A stretch of 64,000 nt of DNA from JANOYY01 sp043720395 (GTDB lineage: Bacteria; Actinomycetota; Acidimicrobiia; Acidimicrobiales; JANYDT01): positions 13,838 through 77,837 of the forward strand of contig JAYSSR010000076.1 of NCBI GenBank assembly GCA_043720395.1. The letters run 5' to 3'. The notes beneath the pieces are model-generated. The model was not told the origin of the DNA and searched no databases. It saw only the letters and a program-made list of their open reading frames with translations. Positions 8,208-18,850 of the stretch are shown here, in pieces; position 1 is the stretch's first letter, and every line of letters begins with the position of its first letter. A program made the translations under genes and the position numbers.

Positions 8208-11200
8208 TCAGAGGGTTCCCCGACGACGACGCCTGGTCGCGGTGACGAGCGCGGAGCCAAACACCATGAGCGACACCGCGAGGAAGCCGAGGGTCCTGCT
8301 CTGCGCACCGGTGAACGGTAGCTGCGTGGGTTGCTCGACGACTGACCGTGCAACATCTTGTCCGAGCACCGCAACGACTGGCTCGCACGTCGGGCAGTCA
8401 GGCGTCCGCCCAGCGACCTTCGCCGTGTTCTCGATGTGGCCCCGACGGATGTCGTCGATGGTGACCGCATAGGTCGCGCCACACGTGATGGACGCGCCCG
8501 GTGCGAGCTGGCCGCCGAAGTCGGGGCAGCTCACCTCGGAGAGACCGGCCATCGTGTCGGTGAGGCGGATCTCTTCGAGCGACGCAGAGCCCGTATTCGC
8601 GACTACGAACGTGTAGAGGATCTTGTCGCCGACCGCCGAGTACCGGTTCGTGGCCTTCTTGTCGAGTGAGATCGCTGCCGCTGTCGGTGCCTTGGATACG
8701 ACGGGTGCCGCTGTGGTCGCAGCGACCGGCACCGCGGTTGTAGTCGTCGTTGTGGCGGGCAGCGTCGTCGTTGGGCTGTTCGGCGTGACTTGCACGACCA
8801 CCGGTATGACCACCGGCACCACAGGCACAACCTCCTTCTTCAGTCCGATCGTGACAGTGTTCGAGCTGATCGGTGTGGTCCGTGGTCCGGACGGCGGCAG
8901 CGCAGTGACGGATGCGACGTTGTCGATCTTTCCTCGACTCACGTCTGCGCCCGTCGTCGTGTAAGTCGCCGTGCAGTTCATTTGCTCACCGGGCTGGAGT
9001 ACCGCTTTCTCACACACGACCGGTGCCACGATCGGATCGTTGACCTTGATGTCGGTCACCATCACGTTCCCGGTGTTCGTGACGACGAACCCGTACGTGA
9101 TGGATTCCCCAGCCAAGCTGAACTCCTTGACGGCTGTCGACTTCACGATGGTGAGTGCGGGCGACTGGACAGCGTCGACTCGTACCGTGTTGGAGCTCAC
9201 CGGCGGGACCGACGCGCCGTTGGGCAGCTTGGCACCGACCTGCGCAGTGTTGATGATCGACCCGGCGTTCAGGTCGTCCTGCGTGACCGTTCGACTGGCC
9301 GTGCAGGTCGTCGACGCACCGGGAGCGAGGGTGTTTACAGCGCAAACCGGCGTGCTTACCTTCGGGTCGGTCACGGACACGCTGGAGAGCGTGACGTTGC
9401 CGGTATTGGTGACGGTGAAGGTGAAGTGGACGACGTCGCCAATCTTCGAGAACGTCGCGACGTCGGCTGCCTTGACGATCGTGATGATGCCGTTCTGCGT
9501 GACCGGCAGCGTGACCGTGTTGGACGGAACGGGGACGAGCGGCCCCGCAGGACCGACCCCCACAACCGACGCGGTATTCACGATTGCTCCCGAGTCGATG
9601 TCGCCCTGCGTCACGGTGTGCGAGCCGGTGCACAGGGTCTGCTGACCCGGTGCAAGCGACGTTGTCGGGCACGTCACGCCGGTCGTGTTCGGGTCGCTGA
9701 CGGCCACGCCGGTCACGGTCACGTTGCCGGTGTTGCGAACCGTGAACGTGTACGGAACCGTCTGACCCACGATGGTGACCGACGATGCCGTCGTCGACTT
9801 TGTGACGCTGAGCGAGGGTGCCTGCAGGACCGGCACGTTGACCGTGTTCGAGGTCACTGGGACGAGTGGCGTCCCCGAGGGCGGTGTGCCCGTTGCGGTC
9901 GCGGTGTTGGTGACGACGCCGGCATCGAGCTCGGCCTGGGTGACGAGGTGGCTTCCGCTGCAGGTTGCTACCGCACTCGGCGCGAGCGTGGTCGGCAGAC
10001 ACGTCACGCCGGTGAGCTTCGGGTCCGTGACCGCGACAGCCGTCAGCGTCACGTTGCCGGTGTTCGTGACCATGAACGTATACGGGACGTTTTCGCCGAG
10101 CGTATTCACCGAAACCTTGGTCGTTGCCTTCGACACGGTCAGCGACGGATTCTGCACCGCGTTCACGGTGATCGTGTTCGAGAAGACGGGCGGGATGGGT
10201 CCTCCGGTCGGCGGAGTGCCGGCCACGGATGCGGTGTTCACGATCGAACCGGCGTCGAGGTCGGCCTGCGTGACCGCGTGCGAACCAGTGCACGTGATTG
10301 TGACTCCCGGGAGCAGGGCCGTCGCAAGGCACGTGATCGGCGCGGCGATCGGGTCGGTCACACTGATGGCCGTCATGGACACGTTGCCGGTGTTGCGGAC
10401 GGTGAACGTGTACCCAACAAGGTCACCGACCGCTGTGTAGCCTGAGACAACTGCGGACTTCACGATCGTGAGCGCGGGACCCTGGATGACCGGGACGGTC
10501 ACCGCGTTGGAGCTGACCGGGGCGAACGGCGTTCCCGAGGGGGGCGTCGCAACGGCCTGCGCGACGTTGATCACGGAGCCGGCGTCGAGGTCGATCTGGG
10601 TCACCGCGTGGGTACCGGTACAAGCCGTGGACTGGGACGGCTGCAGGGGCCCGCTCGGACAGGTGATGCCGGTTGCGTTCGGGTCGGTCACGGCGACGGC
10701 GGTCAACGTGACGTTGCCGGTGTTGGTGACGGTGAACGTGTACGGGATCATCTCGCCGAGGAGTGCGACGCTGACCGTGGTGGTCGCCTTGTCGACGGTG
10801 AACGCCGGTGTCTGGACGCTCGGCACGGTGACCGTGTTCGACGGAACCGGCATGATCGCGGGTCCGATCGGTGGTGTGCCGACAACGGCTGCGGTGTTCA
10901 CGACGGAGCCGGCGTCGATGTCGGTCTGGGTAACGGCATGCGTACCAACGCATGCCGTCGTCGCACCCGGAGCGAGCGTCGACACGAGGCAGGAGAGGCC
11001 ACTGACCTTGGGATCGGACACGCCGATACCGGACATCGTGACGTTGCCGGTGTTGGTGACTTCGAAGGTGTACACGATTGTCTGGCCGATGGTGTCGTAG
11101 CTCGCCAGTGACGTTGCCTTGGAGAGCGTGAGCTTCGGGTCCGGGAGGATCACGACGTTGACGGTGTTCGACGGGATCGGCGGCACGGGCGTCCCGACCG

Positions 11201-14200
11201 GCGGTTTGCCGGTGACGTAGGCGGTGTTCGTGACGACGCCCGCATCGACGTCGGCCTGGGTGACGAGATGGGTGCCGGTGCAAAGCGTGGATGCGGCTGG
11301 ATCGAGTTCGGTGACCGGACAGGAGAGGTCGGGGGCCTTGGGGTCGTCGACCTTGATGAGCGACATAGAGACGTTGCCGGTGTTGGTGACGGTCGCGGTG
11401 TAGGTGATGACATCGCCCGCCTTCGTGCTCGGTGCTCCGCTCTCTGCTTTCACGACCGAGAGACCCGGCGTGATGGTTGCGTTCACCGTTACGGTGTTGG
11501 AGTCAATCGGTCCGAGCGGCGGCCCCGAGGGTGGCGTTCCGGACACGGCGGCGGTGTTGGCCACGAACCCGGCGTTAAGGTCCGCGAGCGTCACCGCGTG
11601 GGAACCGGTACAGATCATCGAGCTGAGCGCCGCGAGCGTGGTGGACGGGCAGGTCACGCCGGCGGTCTTCGGGTCGGTCACCTCGACGCCCGTGAGCGTG
11701 ACGTTGCCGGTGTTCGACACCGTGAAGGAGTAGGCGACCTGGTCGCCGACGGCCGCGTAGGTGGTTGCCGTCGTCGACTTCACGACGGTGATCGCCGGGG
11801 CCTGAATCGCGGGGACGGTCACGGTGTTGGATGGGACCGGGGCGACAGGTGGGCCCGAGGGCGGCGTGCCGACCACGGATGCGGTGTTCACGACGGACCC
11901 GGCGTCGAGGTCGGCCAGCACGACGGTGCGCGTGCCGGTGCAGTTGGTCGCTGCGCCATTGGCGAGCGACGTGGCTGCGCAGGTCACACCCGCAAGTTGT
12001 GGATCAACGACCGCGAGCGCTGTGAGCGTGACGTTGCCGGTGTTCACGACCCGGAACGTGTACGTGATGGTGTCGCCGACAGCGACGAAGCTTGCCGTTG
12101 CCGTTGCCTTGACGATCGACAGGGCAGGTGCCTGCGTCGCTGGGACGGTGACGGTGTTCGACGCCACGGGAGCAATTGGCGTTCCGCTCGGCGGTGTGCC
12201 GACGACCGTGGCCGTGTTCACGATCGAACCGGCATTGATGTCGGCTGCCGTGGCGAGGTGGGTACCGGTGCACGTCGTCGACGACCCTGGCGCAAGAACC
12301 GAAGAAGCGCACGACACACCCACCAGCTGTGGATCGGACACCGCAACGGCGTACATCGTGACGTTGCCGGTGTTGGTCACGCCGAACGAGTAGTTCACTG
12401 TCTCGTTCACGGCCGTGAACGACGTTGCGGTTGTCGACTTGACGATGGAGAGCGCCGGGCCCTGAATCGCGGGGAGGGTCACGGTGTTGGAATCAACCGG
12501 CACGGTCGGAATACCGCTGGGTGGCGTCCCCGAGACCGTTGCGGTGTTGACGACCGAGCCCGCGTCGAGATCGGCCTGGGTCACGACGCGCGTGCCGGTG
12601 CAGATGGTGGAGGCACCCGGGGCGAGCGTCGCCGAGGGACACGAAACAGCGGCAACCTTGGGGTCAACGACGTTGATCGACCGCATCGTGACGTTGCCCG
12701 TGTTCGTAACGGTAAGGGTGTATTCGAGGCGATCGCCAGCCGCCGAGAAGGGTCCGGCCGTGGTTGCCTTCGTGACGGTGAGGGTCGAGGTCTGCACGGC
12801 TGGCACGGTCACGGTGTTGGACGGAACCGGTGCGATCGGCGTTCCGCTCGGCGGCGTGCCGGTTACCGCTGCCGTGTTCACGACCGATCCGTTGTCGAGA
12901 TCGGCCTGGGTCACGACGTGGCTGCCCGTGCACACCGTGCTGGCCCCCGGTGCGAGCACCGCGGTCGGGCAGGAGATGGAGACGACCTTCGGGTCGTTGA
13001 CGGTCACGCCGTGCAGCGTTACGTTTCCGGTATTGGTGACCGTGAACCCATAGGGGATCGTGTTCCCGATCGCGTTGTAATTCACGGTGGTCGTCGCCTT
13101 GACGATCGACAGCGATGGACGCTGAACGGCGGGCACCGTGACCGTGTTCGACCCCACGGGCGCTATCGGCGGGCCGCTCGGCGGGGTCCCGACGACGGAC
13201 GCCGTGTTGAGGATGGACCCGGCGTCGAGGTCGGCCTGGGTCGTGGTGCGGTCAGCTGTGCACGTGACCGACTGGCCCGGCGAGAGCGACGTCGGTGAAC
13301 AGGTCACGGGTCCGGTGACCGTGTCGGTTACAGCCACACCCGTCAGGTTGACGTTGCCGACGTTGGTGACCTCGAAGCGGTAGGGGATGACCTGGCCGAC
13401 AGTCGCGAACGACGGTGCGACCGTCGACTTCACGATGGTGAGACCCGGCGACTGCACGGCGGGAACGGTCACGATGTTGGAGTTGACCGGCGGAAGTCCT
13501 GGACCGGACGGAGGAGTCGCGGTCACGCTCGCACGGTTCACGATCGACCCTGCGTCGAGGTCTGCCTGCGTTGCTGTGTGAGAGCCGGTGCAGGTCGCAA
13601 CCTCGCCGGGATCGATCGCCGTTGGCACACAGGTCACGCCCGAGGTCAACGGGTCGGTGACCGTAACGCCGGAGAGCGTCACATTGCCGGTATTGGTGAC
13701 CGTGAAGGTGTACGGAATCACCTGACCGACGGTCGCGAAGCTCGGTGTCGTCGTGGCCTTCACAACCGCGAGTCCCGGGGTTTGCACGCCCGGCACCGTG
13801 ACGGTGTTCGAGGCGATTGGTGCGATCGGCGTCCCGGATGGTGGCGTGCCCGTTACGGCCGCCGTGTTCACGACCGAGCCGGCGTTCATGTCGGCCTGGG
13901 TGGTCACGTGCGTGGCGGTGCACATCATCGACGCGCCGGCAGCGAGCGTCGCCGACGGGCAGGAGATTCCGGTGGCTTTCGGGTCCGTCACGGCAATGGC
14001 GGTCATGGTCACGTTTCCGGAGTTGCGAACTACGAAGGTGTACGGGACCTGCTGGCCGGCGGCGGTGAAGTTGGCTGTTGTCGAGGCCTTCGTGATCGTG
14101 AGGGTTGCGGACTGCGTGACGGGAACCGTCACGATGTTGGAGCCAACGGGAGTGATCGGCGGGCCCGACGGCGGCGTGCCGGTCGTTGAGGCGCTGTTCA

Positions 14201-17200
14201 CGATGGCACCGGCGTCGAGGTCGGCCTGGGTCACGGTGTGGGTACCGGTGCAGTCCTTGGAGGTGCCCGGGGCGAGGGGACCGGTCGGACAGTTGATGCC
14301 GGTGGCGTTCGCATCGGACACCGAGACGGCGGTCATGGTGACGTTGCCGGTATTGGTGACCCGGAAGACGTAGGGGATCGTTGCGCCGAGGGTGTTGACG
14401 GACGTGGTCGTTGTCGATTTCACGATCGTGAGCGACACGGTTTGCGCGGCCGGGATGGTGATCGTGTTCGATGGTGTGGGCGGAAGCGGTGAACCCCCGG
14501 CCGGTGTTGCCGCGGCCGACGCCGTGTTCACGATCGATCCGGCGTCGAGGTCGGCCTGCGTGACCGTGTGAGTGGCCGAACACGCGGTGGAGGCCGCGAT
14601 CGCCAGGGTGTTGGCAGCGCACGTGACCCCGGCCGTCTTCGGGTCGGTGACCACGAGTGAACCGAGTGCGACGTTGCCGGTATTCGTGACCGTGAAGGAG
14701 TAGGAAATCACGGTGCCGACCGTCGAGTAGCTCGTTGTCGGCGTCGATTTCACGATGGTGAGCCCGGGCCGGGAGTCGAGCGGCACGGTCACGGTGTTCG
14801 ACGCCGTAGGCGCAGTCGGCGCACCGATCGGCGGTGTTCCGACCACGGCCGCCGTGTTGACGACCTCCTCGTTGCTCACATCGGTCGCGGTCGTGACGTG
14901 CGTGCCCGTGCAAGTTGTCGACGCTCCTGGGGCGAGCGTGGTCGCTGCGCAGGTCACACCGGTGGTCTGCGGGTCGGACACGCTGATGGCGGTCATGGTG
15001 ACGTTGCCGGCGTTGGTCACGCCGAAGCTGTACGTAATGGTCTCACCCGAACCGGCGAACGAGACTTTGTCGGCCGACTTCATGATCGTGAGCAGTGGGG
15101 CCGGGGCGGACGGAACCGTGACGGTGTTCGACGACGCGGTCGGGATCGATGCGCCCGACGGACCCTTCGCGTCGACGGTTGCGGTATTGACGACGGACGC
15201 GGCGTCGAGGTCGGCCTGGGTGACCGTGTGCGAGCCGGTGCACGTTGTTGAGGCCCCGGGCGCAAGCGTGCCGCCGGGACACGACACGCCGGTCGTCTTC
15301 GGGTCGCTCACGAGGATCGTGTTGAGCGTGACGTTGCCCGTATTGGTCACCGCGAAGGAGTACGGGATCGTCTCGCCGACGGTCGAGTAGCTCGCCTTCG
15401 TGGTCGATTTCGCGATCGAGATCTGTGGGTTCTGCGTGGCCGGAACAGTGACCGTGTTGGACAGAATCGGGCTTAGCGCGACCCCCGATGGTGGCGTCGC
15501 AGTCACACTGGCCGTGTTGACCACCGAGCCGCTGTCAAGGTCGGCCTGGCTCACGGTGTGGGTGCCGCTACATGTTGTGGACAGTCCGGCCGCGAGGGTC
15601 GTGGCGACGCACGTCACCCCGGTCAGTTTGGCGTCGGACACCGAAACCCCCGTCAGCGTCACATTGCCTGTGTTGGTCACGGTGAACGAGTACGGAATCG
15701 TTGCGCCGAGCACCGAGTAAGCCGTGGAAGTGGTCGACTTCACGATCGTGAGCTGCGGGTTCTGGACCGCGGGGACGGTGATGGTGTTCGACGACACCGG
15801 ACCGATCGGCGGCCCCGACGGCGGCGTGCCGACGACCGATGCCGTGTTCACGATTGATCCGGCGTTCAGGTCGGCGGCGGTCACGGTGTGGGTGCCGCTG
15901 CATGTGGTCGTTGCGCCCGGTGTGAGCGTGGTCGCGAGGCAGGTGATGCCGGTCGCGTTCGGGTCGGAGACGGAGATTGCGGTCATCGTGACGTTGCCGG
16001 AGTTCCGGACCGCGAAGGAGTAGGTGATCGTCTGGCCGATTGTGGAGTAGCTCGTGGTCGGAGTCGACTTCACGATGGTGAGCGCCGGGCTCTGGACTGC
16101 GGGAACGGTGATCGTGTTCGACGACGCTGGTGCGAGTGGCGTCCCGGAAGGCGGTGTTGCGACGACCGAGGCAGTGTTGATCACTGAACCGGCGTTCAGA
16201 TCGGCCTGGACGACGGTGTGGGTACCGGTGCATGTGGTGTTCTGGCCGGGTGCGAGCGATGTGGCGGCACACGACACGCCGCTCGTCTTCGGGTCACTCA
16301 CCGCGATCGTGGTCAGCGTGACGTTGCCGGTGTTGGTGACCGTGAACGAGTAGGGGATCGATTCGCCAACGGTTGAGTAGCTGGTCTTGGTCGTTGACTT
16401 CGAGATCGTGATGGCCGGCGACTGAACCGATGGAACGGTGACCGTGTTCGACGAGACCTGCGGTATCGGTGACCCGCCCGGCGGCGTGCCGGTGACGGTC
16501 GCGGTGTTCACGACGGACGTTGCGTCGAGATCAGCCTGGGTGACGGTGTGTGAGGCGGTACAGGTGGTCGATCCGCCGGGCGAGAGGGTGGTGACGGGGC
16601 ACGAGATACCGGTGGCCTTCGGGTCGGCAATCGTGACCGAGGTGAGCGTCGTCGCGCCCGTATTGGTCACCAGGAAGGAGTAAGGAATGGATGCGCCGAG
16701 TACCGAATAGTTGATCGCGGTAGTCGACTTCGCGATGGTCAGGGCCGACGCGAGGGCCGCGTTCGAGATCGTGCAGGTGATGTCATCGCCAAGCGCGGGG
16801 ACGATGACGTAGGGCACCACGGCCGAGCCAGCGGTCGGGAGGACGGTCGACGATCCCGATGCTGCGTTGCTGCACGTGACGGAAGGTCTGTACTGGCTGA
16901 GCGCAGAGGCCGACCCGGCGGTCATTGCCTCGCTGAACGTGTAGCTGAGGCCGGGTGTGGCCGTGGCGACGTCGACGATCCCTGTTCCGGCGGTCACTGT
17001 CGAGCCGGTGCCGGTGGTGGTGACGCTGGACCCGCTCGGTGCGACGCCGCTCGGGGTGATCGCCATCGTGAATTGGTCGGTGTTCGAGTGGCGTGGCGCA
17101 CTGAGTGCCTTGACCAGGCGAAGCTTCGTGACGGGGACGCAGTTGATCGTGAGTGGCCGCGCTGCGGTGTCCGTGGTTACGACGCCGGTGATGTCGCCTG

Positions 17201-18668
17201 TCGCCGTCTCCGTTGAGCGATCCCTGACCGTGGCGGTGTTCGTGATCGTGGCTGGGCACGAAGCGGTGAGCGAGATTTGCTGCTCGTAGGTGATCGTGAG
17301 GGTTTCGTTGACGTTCAATCCGCGAAGCCCGCCCGTCGGTGCCCCGGGCGCGCCCGGCGCCGAATAGGCCCGTGAGCAGGACGTAGATGCGGGCATCGCC
17401 GAGCCGACCGTCACGCCCGAGCAGGTGAACGCGCCGCTCGCCATGTCGGCGCTCGATCCGCCTGATACATCGACGCTGAGGACCTCGAAGGACGGGCTCG
17501 CGGGTCCGTTCGGTCCGACCGGGAGCGTGTCGGTGAGGTCGATCGTGTCGCCCTTGGTCATTGGGTCGGGGCCGTTGTTCCTGACGGTAACCGTCCACAC
17601 CACTGTGCCCCCTGCGATGACGGGGGAGGTCGCCACCGATTTGGTGAGCGCGAGGTTATAGAGGCACGGCAGCCAGTCGATATCCAGGGTTCCGTTGGCT
17701 CCAACGGCGAGGCCTTGCGCGGTTGTCGTACCGGCGGTACCGGCAATACCGGTTGGGACGGTCGCGGAGGCCGTTGGCGATGTGCCCGCCACGAAGCTCG
17801 ACCCGCCGCCGCCGCCGGCACCGGTCACCGAGCTGTTGGCCGTGCTGCTTCCCCCGCCGCCGCCGGTGTAGCCAGCGCCACCCCCGCCGGCCGAGTCGTA
17901 ATTGGAGTCGGGCCCTCCGTTGCCGCCGATACCGAGCGCGGCGACGTTGCCGCCGGCGGTGCCGTTCAGCGCCGCGTTGCTGCTGTTGACGCCGCCGGCA
18001 CCGCCCGTTGCGGTTTGACCGCCTCGCCCCGAACCAACAGTGATGCTGCCTGGATTGTCTACCCCATTCGTGCCGTTCGCGCCCGTTGCGACGACGCCAG
18101 CGCCGACGGTCGTTCCTGCTCGTCCGCCGTTGCCGTTGGGTGGGGCGTTATGGGCAGCGCCGCCGCCGCCGCCGCCACCGGCGACGAGGAGCATGGTCCC
18201 ACCGATTGCCACAGCGGTGCGTCCGCCGCCGCCGCCACCACGATGGTCGTCCACAATCGTGCCAGACCTGCCGCCGCCCCCTACGCCGCCAGTCGTTGCT
18301 TGCCCACCACCGCCTACTGATGCAACGACAGCCTGTCCGGGCATGACACCGAATGTCGCGCTGATCTTTGCGCCCGCCGCGCCGATGCCGCCAGCGCTCG
18401 TGCTGGTGCCTGAGGAGGCGCCAGCACCGCCAAGACCGACGATGCTGGCTCTGCAGGTGCCCTCGGGCACGATGCTCGCTGCAATTGGTCCGGGCGTCGT
18501 GGCGGCAACAAGGTCGGGGCCGGTCGCAGGGTCTGCGGACGCGGGAGTGACCGAAACAAAGCCAGCGAGTCCGACGGTCATCACGGCCGTGTTCGTCAGC
18601 GCGACGAACGCCCGGACGAGCCGGGGACGTCTTTGTGGCACTCCGACGGGACGGAAAGGCATTGGCAC
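8208..18668 (-). CDS. Giant LPXTG cell-wall-anchored surface protein with 24 DUF11-like repeats
   Basis: This is a 3,486-residue secreted protein. The order is: signal peptide (about 1-45, ending TPASADPAT); a Gly-rich domain with runs of 5-7 glycines (about 75-330); a classical DUF11 domain (from 337, LALTKSVATSPVIAGGTV); a prealbumin-like domain (about 525-640); 24 consecutive 110-residue beta-sandwich modules (about 640-3280); a Thr/Pro-rich segment; one divergent final module; and the sorting signal LPFTG (about 3450) with a hydrophobic helix and RRRRR tail. Sortase would link it to peptidoglycan. Typical module landmarks are LTIVKST at the start, YSFTVTNTGNVT in the middle and SNTVTVP at the end. 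A role as adhesin, stalk or biofilm protein is inferred. No sortase gene is in the window. The start is GTG at 18668, with an ATG two codons later as alternative. Confidence 0.93.
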   Translation of the reverse strand: MPMPFRPVGVPQRRPRLVRAFVALTNTAVMTVGLAGFVSVTPASADPATGPDLVAATTPGPIAASIVPEGTCRASIVGLGGAGASSGTSTSAGGIGAAGAKISATFGVMPGQAVVASVGGGGQATTGGVGGGGRSGTIVDDHRGGGGGGRTAVAIGGTMLLVAGGGGGGGAAHNAPPNGNGGRAGTTVGAGVVATGANGTNGVDNPGSITVGSGRGGQTATGGAGGVNSSNAALNGTAGGNVAALGIGGNGGPDSNYDSAGGGGAGYTGGGGGSSTANSSVTGAGGGGGSSFVAGTSPTASATVPTGIAGTAGTTTAQGLAVGANGTLDIDWLPCLYNLALTKSVATSPVIAGGTVVWTVTVRNNGPDPMTKGDTIDLTDTLPVGPNGPASPSFEVLSVDVSGGSSADMASGAFTCSGVTVGSAMPASTSCSRAYSAPGAPGAPTGGLRGLNVNETLTITYEQQISLTASCPATITNTATVRDRSTETATGDITGVVTTDTAARPLTINCVPVTKLRLVKALSAPRHSNTDQFTMAITPSGVAPSGSSVTTTGTGSTVTAGTGIVDVATATPGLSYTFSEAMTAGSASALSQYRPSVTCSNAASGSSTVLPTAGSAVVPYVIVPALGDDITCTISNAALASALTIAKSTTAINYSVLGASIPYSFLVTNTGATTLTSVTIADPKATGISCPVTTLSPGGSTTCTASHTVTQADLDATSVVNTATVTGTPPGGSPIPQVSSNTVTVPSVQSPAITISKSTTKTSYSTVGESIPYSFTVTNTGNVTLTTIAVSDPKTSGVSCAATSLAPGQNTTCTGTHTVVQADLNAGSVINTASVVATPPSGTPLAPASSNTITVPAVQSPALTIVKSTPTTSYSTIGQTITYSFAVRNSGNVTMTAISVSDPNATGITCLATTLTPGATTTCSGTHTVTAADLNAGSIVNTASVVGTPPSGPPIGPVSSNTITVPAVQNPQLTIVKSTTSTAYSVLGATIPYSFTVTNTGNVTLTGVSVSDAKLTGVTCVATTLAAGLSTTCSGTHTVSQADLDSGSVVNTASVTATPPSGVALSPILSNTVTVPATQNPQISIAKSTTKASYSTVGETIPYSFAVTNTGNVTLNTILVSDPKTTGVSCPGGTLAPGASTTCTGSHTVTQADLDAASVVNTATVDAKGPSGASIPTASSNTVTVPSAPAPLLTIMKSADKVSFAGSGETITYSFGVTNAGNVTMTAISVSDPQTTGVTCAATTLAPGASTTCTGTHVTTATDVSNEEVVNTAAVVGTPPIGAPTAPTASNTVTVPLDSRPGLTIVKSTPTTSYSTVGTVISYSFTVTNTGNVALGSLVVTDPKTAGVTCAANTLAIAASTACSATHTVTQADLDAGSIVNTASAAATPAGGSPLPPTPSNTITIPAAQTVSLTIVKSTTTTSVNTLGATIPYVFRVTNTGNVTMTAVSVSDANATGINCPTGPLAPGTSKDCTGTHTVTQADLDAGAIVNSASTTGTPPSGPPITPVGSNIVTVPVTQSATLTITKASTTANFTAAGQQVPYTFVVRNSGNVTMTAIAVTDPKATGISCPSATLAAGASMMCTATHVTTQADMNAGSVVNTAAVTGTPPSGTPIAPIASNTVTVPGVQTPGLAVVKATTTPSFATVGQVIPYTFTVTNTGNVTLSGVTVTDPLTSGVTCVPTAIDPGEVATCTGSHTATQADLDAGSIVNRASVTATPPSGPGLPPVNSNIVTVPAVQSPGLTIVKSTVAPSFATVGQVIPYRFEVTNVGNVNLTGVAVTDTVTGPVTCSPTSLSPGQSVTCTADRTTTQADLDAGSILNTASVVGTPPSGPPIAPVGSNTVTVPAVQRPSLSIVKATTTVNYNAIGNTIPYGFTVTNTGNVTLHGVTVNDPKVVSISCPTAVLAPGASTVCTGSHVVTQADLDNGSVVNTAAVTGTPPSGTPIAPVPSNTVTVPAVQTSTLTVTKATTAGPFSAAGDRLEYTLTVTNTGNVTMRSINVVDPKVAAVSCPSATLAPGASTICTGTRVVTQADLDAGSVVNTATVSGTPPSGIPTVPVDSNTVTLPAIQGPALSIVKSTTATSFTAVNETVNYSFGVTNTGNVTMYAVAVSDPQLVGVSCASSVLAPGSSTTCTGTHLATAADINAGSIVNTATVVGTPPSGTPIAPVASNTVTVPATQAPALSIVKATATASFVAVGDTITYTFRVVNTGNVTLTALAVVDPQLAGVTCAATSLANGAATNCTGTRTVVLADLDAGSVVNTASVVGTPPSGPPVAPVPSNTVTVPAIQAPAITVVKSTTATTYAAVGDQVAYSFTVSNTGNVTLTGVEVTDPKTAGVTCPSTTLAALSSMICTGSHAVTLADLNAGFVANTAAVSGTPPSGPPLGPIDSNTVTVNATITPGLSVVKAESGAPSTKAGDVITYTATVTNTGNVSMSLIKVDDPKAPDLSCPVTELDPAASTLCTGTHLVTQADVDAGVVTNTAYVTGKPPVGTPVPPIPSNTVNVVILPDPKLTLSKATSLASYDTIGQTIVYTFEVTNTGNVTMSGIGVSDPKVSGLSCLVSTLAPGATTACVGTHAVTQTDIDAGSVVNTAAVVGTPPIGPAIMPVPSNTVTVPSVQTPAFTVDKATTTVSVALLGEMIPYTFTVTNTGNVTLTAVAVTDPNATGITCPSGPLQPSQSTACTGTHAVTQIDLDAGSVINVAQAVATPPSGTPFAPVSSNAVTVPVIQGPALTIVKSAVVSGYTAVGDLVGYTFTVRNTGNVSMTAISVTDPIAAPITCLATALLPGVTITCTGSHAVTQADLDAGSIVNTASVAGTPPTGGPIPPVFSNTITVNAVQNPSLTVSKATTKVSVNTLGENVPYTFMVTNTGNVTLTAVAVTDPKLTGVTCLPTTLAPSAVATCSGSHLVTQAELDAGVVTNTATATGTPPSGTPLVPVTSNTVNVPVLQAPSLSVTKSTTASSVTIVGQTVPYTFTVRNTGNVTVTGVAVSDPNTTGVTCPTTSLAPGQQTLCTGSHTVTQGDIDSGAIVNTASVVGVGPAGPLVPVPSNTVTLPVTQNGIITIVKAADVATFSKIGDVVHFTFTVTNTGNVTLSSVSVTDPKVSTPVCAVNTLAPGASTTCTASRTVTQDDLNAGSIINTAQVGAKLPNGASVPPVSSNTVRVDAVQSPALTIVKSTAVKEFSLAGESITYGFVVTNTGNVMVTDIKVNDPIVAPVVCEKAVLQPGEQMNCTATYTTTGADVSRGKIDNVASVTALPPSGPRTTPISSNTVTIGLKKEVVPVVPVVIPVVVQVTPNSPTTTLPATTTTTTAVPVAATTAAPVVSKAPTAAAISLDKKATNRYSAVGDKILYTFVVANTGSASLEEIRLTDTMAGLSEVSCPDFGGQLAPGASITCGATYAVTIDDIRRGHIENTAKVAGRTPDCPTCEPVVAVLGQDVARSVVEQPTQLPFTGAQSRTLGFLAVSLMVFGSALVTATRRRRRGTL
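8854..16770 (-). repeat. 24-unit tandem array, 330-bp period, within the giant gene
   Basis: The conserved codons for NTVTVP recur at 16441, 16111, 15781 and so on, every 330 bases, down to 9841, then 9514, 9184 and 8854. Twenty-two of the 23 intervals are exactly 330 bp and one is 327 bp. The units are clearly diverged in sequence but almost never in length, so each encodes exactly 110 residues except one of 109. Confidence 0.95.
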
Positions 18669-18776
18669 GATGGAGCGTCGGCCTCGGCGAGTCGAACCTT
18701 TATCTCGTGCAAAGAAAGGTGACTGCAGAATCAGTTTCTTGTGCCCAAGTGGGTCGCGCTGCTCAGGTGAACGAAC

Positions 18777-18845
18777 TCAATGTCGCCCACTTGCTGCAAA
18801 ACCGAGGGGTGGGAGCGATCCATTTCGGGAAGTGGGCGACATTGA
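18777..18845. terminator. 16-bp perfect inverted repeat downstream of ileS
   Basis: The arms TCAATGTCGCCCACTT (18777-18792) and its exact complement (18830-18845) flank a 37-base loop and begin six bases after the ileS stop. A further related copy (CCCAAGTGGGTCGC) lies at about 18744. The stem would end the ileS transcript before the giant gene, but there is no T-run, so the terminator role is an inference. Confidence 0.6.
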
Positions 18846-18850
18846 TCTGA

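Noticed and set aside
8790..10445. Several plus-strand frames of 200-670 codons inside the giant surface protein gene
   Set aside because: They follow the 330-bp repeat period of the opposite strand and have low-complexity Arg/His/Gly composition, as expected for antisense shadows of tandem repeats.
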